The notes beneath the pieces are model-generated. The model saw nothing but the letters and a program-made list of their open reading frames with translations, ran no database searches and had not been told where the DNA came from. From contig MWEK01000032.1 of NCBI GenBank assembly GCA_002070955.1, forward strand, positions 1 to 52,409: 52,409 nucleotides of DNA, written 5' to 3'. A program made the position numbers and the translations under genes. The stretch comes from Planctomycetes bacterium ADurb.Bin069 (GTDB taxonomy: Bacteria; Planctomycetota; UBA8108; UBA8890; UBA8898). Shown here piece by piece: positions 7,645 to 16,730 of this stretch; the stretch's first letter is position 1, and each line of letters opens with the position of its first letter.

Positions 7645-8643
7645 GTGGATCTGAGGCTTTCGGCGGATCTCGATGCCTTGGCCCCCCGCCACGGCTTCTT
7701 CGCGTGGGGCGCGGCCGATGCCGGCGAAGTCGCCGACCGCGGGCGGTACCTGGACTTCCTCGCACGCGGATACCACGGCGGCATGGCGTACCTGGCGCGC
7801 AACCAGGAACTGAGAATCGACCCCCGCCGCCTCCTTCCGGGCGCGCGTTCCGTGTTGGTCTTCCTGCGCTCCTACGCGTGGCCCGCCTGGCCCGTGCCGC
7901 GCGGCCACGGGCGGGTCGCGGCCTACGCCCGCGGGAAGGACTATCACAGGTCAATGCGCAACGATCTGCGGGCCATCGCCGCGCGCTTGGGCGCCGACCG
8001 CGCGCGCGCCTTCGTGGACACCGGCCCGGTTCTGGAGCGTTACTGGGCTCGGGCGAGCGGCGCGGCGGCCGTTGGAAAGAACGGTCTGTGCCTCAGGCCC
8101 GATGCGGGAAGCAGGTTCTTCATCGGCATCATCGTGACGACCCTCCACTGCCCTCCCTCCGAGCCGGCGCCGGGGGATCCGTGCGCCGGCTGCGACCTCT
8201 GCCTGCGAAGCTGTCCCACGGGCGCGTTGGTGGCGCCGCGCGTCCTCGATGCGACGCGCTGCCTGTCCTATCTCACCATCGAGCACCGCGGCGCCATCCC
8301 GCCGGAGTTCCGCGCCGCCATGGGCGTCGCGGTGTTCGGCTGCGACCGGTGCCAGGATGTCTGTCCCTACAACCGCGCTCCCCTGATTGCAGGCCACGAG
8401 GATGCGCGGCCGCGTCCGCCGCTCGCCGCCCCCCCCCTCGCCGACCTTCTCTTTTGGAACGAGCCGACGTTTCACGCCATCGCGGCGCAGGGCGCCGTCG
8501 CGCGCGCCTCCTGGCGGGGCATCCAACGCAACGCCTTGATCGCCGCCGCCAACAGCGGCGACCGCGCGCTCGTCGAAGCCTACGCGCGTCGTCCGTCGGA
8601 TCCGACCCTGGCCGCCCTGGCGGCCGAGCTGCTGGCATCCTAG
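7645..8643 (+). CDS. queG: Epoxyqueuosine reductase
   Basis: QueG (332 aa) is the cobalamin- and 4Fe-4S-dependent enzyme that reduces epoxyqueuosine to queuosine in tRNA. The N-terminal cobalamin-binding region includes VAAYARGKDYH and the catalytic Asp in FVDTGPVLER (Asp125). Two clusters are supported by Cys180-x2-Cys183-x2-Cys186-x3-Cys190-Pro, Cys206, and Cys233-x2-Cys236-x3-Cys240-Pro. The C-terminal HEAT-like tail is short, with one recognisable RNALIAAANSGD repeat. I chose the GTG at 7645 because GGAGG sits 8 bases upstream; a GTG at 7630 is the alternative. No other queuosine gene is nearby. Confidence 0.93.
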   Translation: MDLRLSADLDALAPRHGFFAWGAADAGEVADRGRYLDFLARGYHGGMAYLARNQELRIDPRRLLPGARSVLVFLRSYAWPAWPVPRGHGRVAAYARGKDYHRSMRNDLRAIAARLGADRARAFVDTGPVLERYWARASGAAAVGKNGLCLRPDAGSRFFIGIIVTTLHCPPSEPAPGDPCAGCDLCLRSCPTGALVAPRVLDATRCLSYLTIEHRGAIPPEFRAAMGVAVFGCDRCQDVCPYNRAPLIAGHEDARPRPPLAAPPLADLLFWNEPTFHAIAAQGAVARASWRGIQRNALIAAANSGDRALVEAYARRPSDPTLAALAAELLAS

Positions 8644-8745
8644 CCGCCGCGCGCTCGGAGCGTCCCGGCCCCGATTTTTCACCGAGCGCAATTCGTTGCG
8701 TCGCTTCTGGTTGGAACGGAATTCCCCCGCTCCAGGCGCCGGCGC

Positions 8746-8774
8746 TGGACAGTCTCCGCCGGGAAAGGCATACT
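8746..8774 (+). promoter_or_regulatory. Probable sigma-70 promoter for the CvpA-family gene
   Basis: TGGACA (8746-8751), a 17-base spacer and CATACT (8769-8774) lie 59 bases before the GTG start at 8834. The 190-base gap after queG holds no other recognisable feature. Confidence 0.5.
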
Positions 8775-8833
8775 GTTATGGGAAGTTCCTGTAATGTGGA
8801 TGCGCCACCGGGCGCCGGCCGAGAGGGAAAGCC

Positions 8834-9442
8834 GTGAATTGGGTCGATCTCGTCCTGATTGGAGTTCTGTGTTTCTCGCTGAGCCTCGGCTTTCAGCGGG
8901 GACTCCTCAAGCAAGTCATCACGATCGGGAGCGTGGTGCTCGGCATCGTGTTGGCCGGAAAGTACCACGCGCCCCTCGCCGGACGCATCGAACTCGCGGC
9001 CTTCGTGGAGAGCATGGGCGCGCGGGCCGTCTCCGTCTGCGCCTACCTCGGCATCTTCGTGATGACGCTGCTCGGCGGGCAGGCGTTCGGCCATGCCGTG
9101 CGGCGCGCGATCCGGGCAGAGCCGCTCGGCCAGATCGACAGCCTCTTCGGCGCGCTCCTCGGCGGCGCCAAAGCTTGTCTCCTGTGCGGCGCGGTCGCCT
9201 TCGGCGTGCTAGAGTTCGTGCCCGCCAAGGACTTGCGCCTGGAGGTGAACCGGTCTTACCTTGCGCCGCGGCTCGCGTGCACGGTCAGGGAGGTCTTCGA
9301 TCGGCTGCCGGCCGAGTACCGGCGCGGCATCGACACGTTCGTACGGTCCCAGACGTCGGTCGCGGTCGCCCCGGCGCCGGCGGCCGAAAGGAAAAGCTGC
9401 GCCCAGGCCCCCGCGTCCGACGCCCGCGCGCGACGGGCGTGA
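8834..9442 (+). CDS. CvpA family inner-membrane protein
   Basis: A 202-residue protein with four predicted membrane helices (about residues 4-25, 30-48, 66-86 and 100-125), in the arrangement of the CvpA/colicin V production family. The N-terminus NWVDLVLIGVLCFSLSLG followed by GFQRGLLKQ matches the family start (a WxDhhhhhhhh-x-G-x-x-R/K-G pattern). The C-terminal 70 residues are cytoplasmic or periplasmic, Ala-rich and poorly conserved. In other bacteria CvpA is linked to envelope homeostasis, but its molecular role is unsettled. The GTG start has a GAGAGGGAAA ribosome site. It is convergent with the PilR-like gene, with a 14-base gap. Confidence 0.8.
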   Translation: MNWVDLVLIGVLCFSLSLGFQRGLLKQVITIGSVVLGIVLAGKYHAPLAGRIELAAFVESMGARAVSVCAYLGIFVMTLLGGQAFGHAVRRAIRAEPLGQIDSLFGALLGGAKACLLCGAVAFGVLEFVPAKDLRLEVNRSYLAPRLACTVREVFDRLPAEYRRGIDTFVRSQTSVAVAPAPAAERKSCAQAPASDARARRA

Positions 9443-9456
9443 CCCCCGCGCGCCGC

Positions 9457-10857
9457 TCAGGCCGTGACGCCCTCTTCCGGCTGCTTGGAGTGGCCGGCGA
9501 TGCCCAGCTTCTTCACCTTGTACCTGATCGAGCGGTAGGTCAGCCCCAGGATCTTCGCGGCCTGCGCCATGTTGCCCCTCGTGCGAGCCAGCGCGGCCTC
9601 GATGTACCGGCGCTCGTGAGAGCTGACGACCGCCTCCAAATCGATGCCGCCCTCGGGAATGGCGACACCCTCCGGCGGCGACGGCCGGTCATGCGCGCGC
9701 GTGCCGCGAATCTCGATGTCGCCGATGGTCGGCCCTTGGGCCAGGGCCACGTACCGCTGGATCACGTTTTCCAGCTCGCGCACGTTGCCCGGCCACTCGT
9801 GCCGCAGAAGCGTGTCCTGCGCCTGCGGCGAAATCGCGCGGACATCCTTGCCCATCCGCGCCGAGTACTTCGCGAGGAAGTATCCGGCGAGAAGCGGGAT
9901 GTCCTCCTTGCGGTCCCGCAGCGGCGGCACTTCCAGCGGGATGACGTTGAGCCGGTAGTACAGATCCTCCCGCAAGGCGCCGCTGGCGATGTCGCGCTCC
10001 ATGTTCCGGTTCGTCGCCGCAATGATGCGCGCGTCGAAGGGCACCGTCTCGGTGGCGCCCAGGGGAAGCACCTTGCGCTCCTCGATCACCCTGAGAAGCT
10101 TGACCTGGGTCTTGGGGCTCATCTCGGCGATTTCGTCCAAGAACAGCGTCCCCTTGTCGGCGACGATCATCAGCCCCTTCTTGTCCTCCGCCGCGCCGGT
10201 GAACGCGCCGCGCCGGTACCCGAACAGCTCGCTCTCCAGCAGCGTCTCCGGAAAAGCGCTGCAGTTGACCGAGAGGAAAGGGAAGGCCGCGCGCGGCGAC
10301 CGGCAGTGGATGCTGCGGGCGACCAGTTCCTTCCCCGTGCCGCTCTCGCCCCGGACCAGAACCGTCGAATCGGTGGCCGCCACCCGTTTGACAAGGGCGA
10401 AAAGATCCCGCATGGACTGGTTGGTGCCGACGATGAGCGGCCCCTTCTCGTCCAGGAGCTTCCCCAGACCGCTCCGGCGCAGGCGCTGGTGTTCGATCGC
10501 CCGGCCGATGAGTTTCACGAACTCCTCGGTCACGAAGGGCTTGCGCACGTAATCAAAGGCGCCCAGGCGCATGGCTTCGGTCGCGCTGTCCCACGTCGAG
10601 TAAGCCGTCATGATCACGACGGGCGTCTCGGGACACAACCCGCGGAGCTTCTCCAGGAGCCGCAGCCCCCCCATGCCCGGCATGCGCACATCCTGGATGA
10701 TCAGGTCGAAGCGCTCGCGCTCGCACCGCGCCAAGGCTTCCTCGCCGGTCCCCGCCGTCGCCACCGCGAACCCGCGCTTGGCCAGCACGATCTCCAGCAT
10801 CTCCCGCAGGCCGCGCTCGTCATCGACGACTAGCAGCCTGGCTCCGGTCAAGTCCAT
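9457..10857 (-). CDS. NtrC/PilR-family sigma-54-dependent response regulator
   Basis: A 466-residue regulator in three parts. The receiver domain is 1-120, with acidic pocket DDE at 12-14, phosphoacceptor Asp56 in IIQDVRMPG and Lys106 in VRKPF. The AAA+ domain is about 140-375, with Walker A GESGTGKE at 170-177, the sigma-54 contact GAFTGA at 217-222, and GTLFLDEIAEM as Walker B. The C-terminal Fis-type helix-turn-helix contains NMAQAAKILGLTYRSIRYKVKK. It overlaps the kinase gene upstream by 10 bases, so the two form a two-component pair. Being the last gene of the pilus block, it most likely is PilR, activating pilin transcription from -24/-12 promoters. I saw no convincing -24/-12 site in the window. 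Confidence 0.92.
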   Translation of the reverse strand: MDLTGARLLVVDDERGLREMLEIVLAKRGFAVATAGTGEEALARCERERFDLIIQDVRMPGMGGLRLLEKLRGLCPETPVVIMTAYSTWDSATEAMRLGAFDYVRKPFVTEEFVKLIGRAIEHQRLRRSGLGKLLDEKGPLIVGTNQSMRDLFALVKRVAATDSTVLVRGESGTGKELVARSIHCRSPRAAFPFLSVNCSAFPETLLESELFGYRRGAFTGAAEDKKGLMIVADKGTLFLDEIAEMSPKTQVKLLRVIEERKVLPLGATETVPFDARIIAATNRNMERDIASGALREDLYYRLNVIPLEVPPLRDRKEDIPLLAGYFLAKYSARMGKDVRAISPQAQDTLLRHEWPGNVRELENVIQRYVALAQGPTIGDIEIRGTRAHDRPSPPEGVAIPEGGIDLEAVVSSHERRYIEAALARTRGNMAQAAKILGLTYRSIRYKVKKLGIAGHSKQPEEGVTA

Positions 10858-12470
10858 ACCGGCTCCTTCGCGCCGATCCGGACCGGCTCGGGCGCCGCGG
10901 CCTCCGCCGGCAGCCAGACCCGGAAAGCGGTCCCCTGTCCGGGAACGCTGTCCACGCCGATTTCGCCGCCGTGGAGCAGCGTGATCCTGTGCGCCATCGC
11001 CAGCCCTATGCCCAAGCCCCTTGCCTTCTGCGAGAAGAAAGGCGTGAAGATCCGCTCTTGGTGCTCCTTCGCTATGCCGCAGCCGTTGTCCTCCACCAGG
11101 AACTCGATTCCCGGGTCCCCGCCGCCGCCCGGGACGGGTGCCGCCCGCAACCGCACCATGCCCGCGGCCGGCCCGATGGCTTCCAGCGCGTTGATGCCCA
11201 GGTTCAGGAGAAGCTGCGTCATGAGGTCGCGGTCCGCCGTGATTTCGACCCGGGCGCACGGCCGCTCCGCGCGGATCTCGGTGCGCCCCGCGCGCGCCCG
11301 GAGCAGCTCGCCCACATGCGCGATCAAGTCGCCGGCATCGAAGCGGCTCACCGACAGAGAACGGAGCCGCGCGAAGTGCAGAAACTCATCGATAATGCCG
11401 TCGACCCGCCGCGCCTCGCGCCGCATGATCTCGCACAGCCGCAGGGTCTCGGGCGCGAGGTTCGGCTCCTGCGCGATCTCCTCGGCGCAGCCGCAGATCG
11501 AAGCCAGGGGGTTGCGCACCTCGTGGGCGATGCCCCGGGCGACCTCCGTCAGCTCCTCCAGCCTGGCGATCCTCCGCGAAGCGGCCTCCACCTCGCGCCG
11601 CAAGGTGAGGTCTTGAACCAGCGCCACCGCGCCCCGCGGGCGCCCTTTGCCATCGCGCAGCGCGCTGGCGGAGACGAGGGCGGGAAAGGCGCTGCCGGCG
11701 GGTCCGTCGCACACCGTCTCCCAGCGTCCCTCCGCGGAGGAGCGCAGCTTGTCGGCGACGAATTCCCGCACCTTCTTCCCCGCGAGGACATCGATGGGAG
11801 CGCCCACGAACCGCCGGCCCGTCTCCAGTCCGAGAAGATGCCGCGCGCGCTCGTTGAGGACCGCGATGTGTCCGGCGCGGTCGGTGGCGATGAGCCCTTC
11901 GGCCATGTTCTCGATGATCTCCTCGGTGAGCCGCTCGGCTTCCGCCGCGCCCCTGGCGATGCGCAAGCACAGAACCGACGCGCCGTGGAACGCGAGCCCG
12001 TAGGTGAAGAGGTACGCCGCCAGACGCCAGGAGTACTCCGAGCCCGCCGTGCCCGCGCGCATGAGCGGAAGCATGCAGGCGACCGCCAGGATGATCGTCG
12101 CGGTGCTCGAGCACACGAACGCGCCTTCGGTGCTCAGAACCGTGCTCGCCGCGAAGATGCTGGCGAAGAACAAGGGGCAGAAGACGCTGCCGGCGCCCCC
12201 CGTGCAGGCCACGAGGAGGCCCTCCATGACCAGGTCCACCGCGACCTGAATCATGATGAAGAGCCGCAGGCGCCGGACCCGCCCCAGGAGGGCGAAGGCC
12301 GCAAGCGCCTCCAGCGAATACGCCGCGATGACGCCATGCGGGAGGGCGCCGGCGGCGGCCTGCGCGGCGGACTCTCGGCTCGCGCCCCAGAGCTGAATCA
12401 GCACGAACCCCGAGACCGCGATTACGAGCCTCAGGATGAGGAAGTCCCGTACCTGCGTCGCGCTCCTCAT
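10848..12470 (-). CDS. PilS-like membrane sensor histidine kinase
   Basis: A 540-residue kinase with six hydrophobic segments at about 9-28, 45-63, 68-90, 96-113, 117-138 and 147-172, as in PilS. A PAS domain follows (about 180-290, ENMAEGLIATDRAGHIAVLNERA). The HisKA domain has the phosphoacceptor His316 in ARGIAHEVRNPLAS. The HATPase domain has the N box LLNLGINALEAI and the G boxes VEDNGCGIAKEHQERIF and KARGLGIGLAMAHRI. It is followed with a 10-base overlap by the NtrC-type regulator and lies 37 bases downstream of pilC, which supports a role in controlling pilus genes. The stimulus is unknown; in Pseudomonas PilS senses pilin in the membrane. Confidence 0.9.
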   Translation of the reverse strand: MRSATQVRDFLILRLVIAVSGFVLIQLWGASRESAAQAAAGALPHGVIAAYSLEALAAFALLGRVRRLRLFIMIQVAVDLVMEGLLVACTGGAGSVFCPLFFASIFAASTVLSTEGAFVCSSTATIILAVACMLPLMRAGTAGSEYSWRLAAYLFTYGLAFHGASVLCLRIARGAAEAERLTEEIIENMAEGLIATDRAGHIAVLNERARHLLGLETGRRFVGAPIDVLAGKKVREFVADKLRSSAEGRWETVCDGPAGSAFPALVSASALRDGKGRPRGAVALVQDLTLRREVEAASRRIARLEELTEVARGIAHEVRNPLASICGCAEEIAQEPNLAPETLRLCEIMRREARRVDGIIDEFLHFARLRSLSVSRFDAGDLIAHVGELLRARAGRTEIRAERPCARVEITADRDLMTQLLLNLGINALEAIGPAAGMVRLRAAPVPGGGGDPGIEFLVEDNGCGIAKEHQERIFTPFFSQKARGLGIGLAMAHRITLLHGGEIGVDSVPGQGTAFRVWLPAEAAAPEPVRIGAKEPVWT

Positions 12471-12507
12471 GGCCCTCGCACCCGCGGCTTGCGCCCGCGC
12501 CGGCGCC

Positions 12508-13761
12508 TCACTTGTTAATGCTGCCGATCATCTTGAAGATAGGCATGAAGACCGCGAGCACCATGCCGCCGACGAGCACGCCCATGGTCGCGATCATGAG
12601 GGGCTCGATGAGGCTCGTGAGGCTTTCGACGGTGGTCTTGACCTCCTGGTCGTAGAACTCCGCGATCTTCTCCAGCAGGGACTCCAGGGCGCCGGTGCGC
12701 TCGCCCACCGAAATCATGCGCGTCACCATCAGCGGGAACACCTTCGCGCGCGCGAGGGGTTCGCCGAGCGTCTCGCCCTGGCGCACGCTCTCGCTGGCCT
12801 TGGCAATGGCGTTGGAGACGATGAGGTTTCCGCTCGTTTCGCAGACGATCTCCAGGGCGCCGAGAATCGGGACGCCGCTCTGGATCAGAGTGGCGAAGGT
12901 GCGGCTGAAACGCGACAGCGCCACCTTGGAGAAGAGCGGACCGAACACCGGCAGGTGCAGCATCACCCAGTCCTTCTGCGCCTTGCCGCGCTCGGTCTTG
13001 GTGTACAGCACCACGCAGACGATGGCGGCGACGGCGCCCGCCGCGCAGATGAGGAAGTTCTCCCGCATGATCAGCGATGTGGCCAGCAGCGCCTTCGTGA
13101 TAGCGGGAAGCTCCACGTTCATCGCCATGAACATGCTCTTGAATTTGGGGATGATGAACACCAACAGGAAGATGGTGATGCCGAGGATGAGGACCAAGGA
13201 CACCACCGGGTAGGTCATTGCCGAGCGGATCTCCTGGCGCAGCGCCGCGGCCGCCTCCTGGTAGCCCGCCAGGCGGTTCAGCACCGTGTCGAGCTGGCCG
13301 CTCGCCTCGCCGGCCTTGAGCATATTGACGTAGATCTTCGGGAAGATGCGGGGGTGCCGGCCGAAGGCCTGGGAGATGTCCCGGCCGGTCCGGAGATCCG
13401 AGACGATTTCTCCCAGGACCAGCTTGAATCCGACGTTGGTCGCCTGCTCCTGCAGGATCTCGACGGCCTCGACCACCGGAATGCCGGCGGAGATCATCGT
13501 CGAGAGTTGGCGCGTGAAGACCACCATGTCCTGGGTGCTCACCCGCGCATTCTTGACGCTGGCGCCCCCCATGCTGAGGTTGAAAAGCCCTTTGCTCGTC
13601 GCGCCGCCCTTGGACGACGCGGCCGCCTTGCCGCCCGTCACGCCCAGCACCGTGAACCCCTGGCGCCGCAGGATACCCACCGCATCCGTCTCGTTCTTGG
13701 CGGTCACGGTGCCGCTCAGCGTTTTGCCGGCGGCGTTCTTGGCGCGATACTGAAAGCGCAT
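12508..13761 (-). CDS. pilC: Type IV pilus / type II secretion inner-membrane platform protein
   Basis: A 417-residue PilC/GspF protein. The two T2SSF domains (about residues 85-205 and 285-410) are clear from FTRQLSTMISAGIPVVEAVEIL and its internal counterpart FSRTFATLIQSGVPILGALEI, each followed by GE(A/R)(S/T)G motifs (AGEASGQLD and SVGERTGALE). Three hydrophobic segments fit the family topology. The N-terminal MRFQYRAKNAAGKTLSG is the typical GspF/PilC start. The ATG at 13761 lies 15 bases after the pilB stop. It works with PilB and PilT to assemble and retract pili. Confidence 0.95.
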   Translation of the reverse strand: MRFQYRAKNAAGKTLSGTVTAKNETDAVGILRRQGFTVLGVTGGKAAASSKGGATSKGLFNLSMGGASVKNARVSTQDMVVFTRQLSTMISAGIPVVEAVEILQEQATNVGFKLVLGEIVSDLRTGRDISQAFGRHPRIFPKIYVNMLKAGEASGQLDTVLNRLAGYQEAAAALRQEIRSAMTYPVVSLVLILGITIFLLVFIIPKFKSMFMAMNVELPAITKALLATSLIMRENFLICAAGAVAAIVCVVLYTKTERGKAQKDWVMLHLPVFGPLFSKVALSRFSRTFATLIQSGVPILGALEIVCETSGNLIVSNAIAKASESVRQGETLGEPLARAKVFPLMVTRMISVGERTGALESLLEKIAEFYDQEVKTTVESLTSLIEPLMIATMGVLVGGMVLAVFMPIFKMIGSINK

Positions 13762-13776
13762 GCCCTACCTCCTTCG

Positions 13777-15498
13777 CTAGTCCCCCGTTGTGGAACGGAG
13801 AACCTCCTCGATGCTCGTCTTCCCCCGGAGCACGTTCAGCAGTCCACAGCGGCGCAGACTGATCATCTGTTCCTTCATGGCTTGGTCTTTGATGTCGATG
13901 GCCGACCCGCCGGCGATGATGATGCGCCTCACCGCCTCGCTGATCGGCATGCTCTCCAGAATCGCGAATCTCCCGGCGTAGCCGCCTTTGCAGCGACTGC
14001 ATCCCACGGCCTCGTAAATCTGCGCATCCTTGAGGTCCTCTTCGACGAACCCGACCTCCAGGAGCCGCTCCTTGGGCGGCGGCGGATCCATGAGGCGCTT
14101 GCACTCGTTGCATAAGCGCCGCCCGAGCCGCTGGGCGACGACGCACACGACGCTGGACGCCACCAGGAAGCGGTCGATCCCCATATCCACGAGGCGGGTG
14201 ATCGTCGAGGGCGCGTCGTTGGTGTGCAGCGTCGAGAACACCAGGTGGCCGGTAAGCGCGGCCTTGACCGCGATTTCGGCCGTCTCCAGGTCGCGAATTT
14301 CGCCGATCATGATCGTGTCGGGGTCCTGGCGCAGAATCGAGCGCAAAGCCGCCGCGAAGGTCAGACCCCGCTTGACGTTGACCGGCACCTGAACCACGCC
14401 CTGAAGTTGGTATTCCACCGGGTCCTCGACGGTGACGATGTTGTCCTCGGGGCAGAGCACTTCGTTGATGGAGGAATACAGCGTCGTCGACTTGCCGCTG
14501 CCCGTGGGTCCGGTGACCAGAAACATCCCGTACGGCGTCGAGATGGCCTTGCGCACGTCCTTGAGCGCCTTCTCCTCGAAGCCGAGCGTGTCGAGACTCA
14601 GGCTCAGGTTCGAGGAATCCAAGATGCGCAGCACGGCCTTCTCCCCGTGCACCGTGGGCAGAATTGAGACGCGGAAGTCGACTTGCCGGCCTTCGGGCTT
14701 CATCTTGAACTTGCCGTCTTGCGGAACCCGCCGCTCGGCGATATCCAGGCCGGACATGATCTTAATGCGGCTGATGACGGCGTTGTGCATCTTCCTGGGG
14801 GGCGTCATCACCTCCCTGAGCACGCCGTCGACCCGGTACCTGACCTTGACTTCGCGCTCGTAGGGCTCGATGTGAATGTCGCTGACGCGGTCGCGAATGG
14901 CCTGCGTGATGAGCAACCTCACCAGCTTGATGACGGGCGATTTCTCCGCATCCTTGTGCTCGCCGCCCGCCGCGTCGTCCTCGTCCTGGTCCCCTTTGAC
15001 CTCGATCTCGGAGTCATCCATGTTCTCGATGAGGTCCTGGACCAGCTTCTCACTCTGGCGGTACACGCGCTCGATCGCATCGGCGATCATGCCCTCGGTG
15101 CTCACCACGGGACGGATCGCGCACCCCGTCACGATCTTCAGGTCATCGAGCTTCAGGATGTCGAAGGGGTTGGCCACCGCGAGGGTCAGGACATCGCCGA
15201 TCTTCGAGACCGGGACCACCGTGTAGTACTTGGCCACGTTCTCGTTGAGGATCTCCTTGACGGCGTCGTCCGGCGCGATCTTGCGCACATCGATGGGGGG
15301 CAGCCGCGTCTCCCGCGCCAGCAACGCGAGCAGCTCGGGCTCCTTGATGTGATCGCAGGCGACGACCGCCTGGCTCAAGGGCATGTTCTTCTGGATGCTG
15401 TACTCGGTGGCGGCGGACAGGTCCTCCTCGGTGAGGATGTTGGTGCGGAGGAGGATGCTGCGCAGCCGCTTGTCGAAGGTGGTGATGGCGCGCGCCAT
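13777..15498 (-). CDS. pilB: Type IV pilus assembly ATPase, GspE/PilB family
   Basis: A 573-residue extension ATPase. The N-terminal MshEN/GSPII_E domain (about 1-150) may bind c-di-GMP. The catalytic part has Walker A GPTGSGKST (330-338), the Asp box VTVEDPVEYQ, Walker B-like DPDTIMIGEIRDLETAE and the His box ALTGHLVFSTLHTNDA. A C-terminal zinc site is formed by CNEC and CSRC, as in PilB/GspE. An acidic linker (DDSEIEVKGDQDEDDAAGG) separates the domains. It lies 16 bases after pilT and 15 bases before pilC. No pilin or pseudopilin gene is in the window, so type IV pilus versus type II secretion rests on the neighbouring pilT and PilS/PilR genes, which favour pili. Confidence 0.94.
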   Translation of the reverse strand: MARAITTFDKRLRSILLRTNILTEEDLSAATEYSIQKNMPLSQAVVACDHIKEPELLALLARETRLPPIDVRKIAPDDAVKEILNENVAKYYTVVPVSKIGDVLTLAVANPFDILKLDDLKIVTGCAIRPVVSTEGMIADAIERVYRQSEKLVQDLIENMDDSEIEVKGDQDEDDAAGGEHKDAEKSPVIKLVRLLITQAIRDRVSDIHIEPYEREVKVRYRVDGVLREVMTPPRKMHNAVISRIKIMSGLDIAERRVPQDGKFKMKPEGRQVDFRVSILPTVHGEKAVLRILDSSNLSLSLDTLGFEEKALKDVRKAISTPYGMFLVTGPTGSGKSTTLYSSINEVLCPEDNIVTVEDPVEYQLQGVVQVPVNVKRGLTFAAALRSILRQDPDTIMIGEIRDLETAEIAVKAALTGHLVFSTLHTNDAPSTITRLVDMGIDRFLVASSVVCVVAQRLGRRLCNECKRLMDPPPPKERLLEVGFVEEDLKDAQIYEAVGCSRCKGGYAGRFAILESMPISEAVRRIIIAGGSAIDIKDQAMKEQMISLRRCGLLNVLRGKTSIEEVLRSTTGD

Positions 15499-15514
15499 TG
15501 CGTTGCCGTCCCTC

Positions 15515-16582
15515 TTAGAGCTGCTTCTGGAACAACCGCTTCAGATCCTCGACGTCGGCGCTGTGGCTGAGCGCTTCGTCGTAGGAGATCTGGTGGCTCC
15601 GGTACAGCTCGAAAAGCGCCTGGTTCATGGTGCGCATGCCGAACCGGCCGCCGGTCTGAATGATCGAGCCGATCTGGTGGATCTTGTCCTCCCGGATGAG
15701 CGCTCGGACGGCCTGATTGCACACCATGACTTCCGCGGCCAGCGCCCGCCCGCGGCCGTCGGCCCGCGGGAGGAGCTGCTGGCAGAACACCGCCTCGAGC
15801 GTGAAGGATAACTGCGTGCGCACCTGCTGCTGCTGGTGCGACGGGAACACGTCGATCACGCGGTTGATCGTCTGCACCACATCGCTGGTGTGCAGCGTCG
15901 CGAAGGTCAGGTGACCGGTCTCGGCGATGGTCAGGGCGGCCTCGATGGTCTCCATGTCGCGCATCTCGCCCACCATGATCACGTCGGGATCCTGCCTGAG
16001 CACGGTGCGCAGGGCGCGCCCGAAGCTGTGGGTGTCCCCGCCCACATCGCGCTGGTTGACGAGGGATGATTTGTTCCGGTGCACGAACTCGATGGGATCC
16101 TCGATCGTGATGATGTGGTGGTTGAACGAGCGGTTGATGAAGTCGATCATCGCCGCCAACGTGGTGGATTTGCCGCTGCCCGTGGCGCCGGTCACGAGAA
16201 TGAGGCCCTTGGGTTTGGCGCACAGGGCCTCGCAGATATCCTGCGGGAGCCCGAGCCCGCTCATGGGCTTGATCTCGAAGGGGATGACGCGGAGCACGGC
16301 TCCCACCGTGCCGCGCTGCAGGAAGACGTTGGTGCGGAACCGCCCCAAGCCGGCGATGCCGAAGGCCATGTCCAGTTCGCGCTCCTTCTCGAACCTGAGG
16401 ATCTGATCGTTGTCGAGAATGGAGTAGACCAGGCGCTGGGTGGCTTCGCCGTCCAGGGCTTCGAACTCTGTCTTCACCAACCGGCCGTTGATGCGGATGA
16501 GCGGGCCGGAGCCGGCGGAGATGTGCAGGTCGGAGCCGCCGCGCTCCACCAGTTGCTGGACCAGTTCCTCCATCGTGACCAT
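15515..16582 (-). CDS. pilT: Type IV pilus retraction ATPase
   Basis: A 355-residue PilT hexameric ATPase that depolymerises pili for twitching or DNA uptake. It shows Walker A TGATGSGKST (131-140), the Asp box ITIEDPIEFVH, Walker B DPDVIMVGEMRDMETIEAAL and the His box AETGHLTFATLHTSD. The C-terminal retraction motif of PilT is seen as AVRALIREDKIHQ. The N-terminal PAS-like part begins LVERGGSDLHISAG. The ATG at 16582 is the first; an internal ATG at 16573 is an alternative. PilT, with no GspE-only counterpart, argues that this cluster encodes a dynamic pilus. Confidence 0.95.
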   Translation of the reverse strand: MVTMEELVQQLVERGGSDLHISAGSGPLIRINGRLVKTEFEALDGEATQRLVYSILDNDQILRFEKERELDMAFGIAGLGRFRTNVFLQRGTVGAVLRVIPFEIKPMSGLGLPQDICEALCAKPKGLILVTGATGSGKSTTLAAMIDFINRSFNHHIITIEDPIEFVHRNKSSLVNQRDVGGDTHSFGRALRTVLRQDPDVIMVGEMRDMETIEAALTIAETGHLTFATLHTSDVVQTINRVIDVFPSHQQQQVRTQLSFTLEAVFCQQLLPRADGRGRALAAEVMVCNQAVRALIREDKIHQIGSIIQTGGRFGMRTMNQALFELYRSHQISYDEALSHSADVEDLKRLFQKQL

Positions 16583-16730
16583 CGGAGCTACCCCCTGTCG
16601 CGCGAGAACATTCCCCCCTCGCGATGGAATACTACCATCCCCGCGCGCGGCGCCGCTGGAGGATCGCCGCTCCGGCGGCGGCGGCGGCGGGAGGGCGGGG
16701 GCGCGGCGCGATTACCGGAAGGCGCCGGAA

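Noticed and set aside
8794..10833. Plus-strand frame of 679 codons
   Set aside because: Antisense to the PilR-like gene and out of frame with the CvpA-family gene.
12436..14115. Plus-strand frame of 559 codons opposite pilC and pilB
   Set aside because: His/Arg/Asp-rich shadow of well-conserved minus-strand genes.
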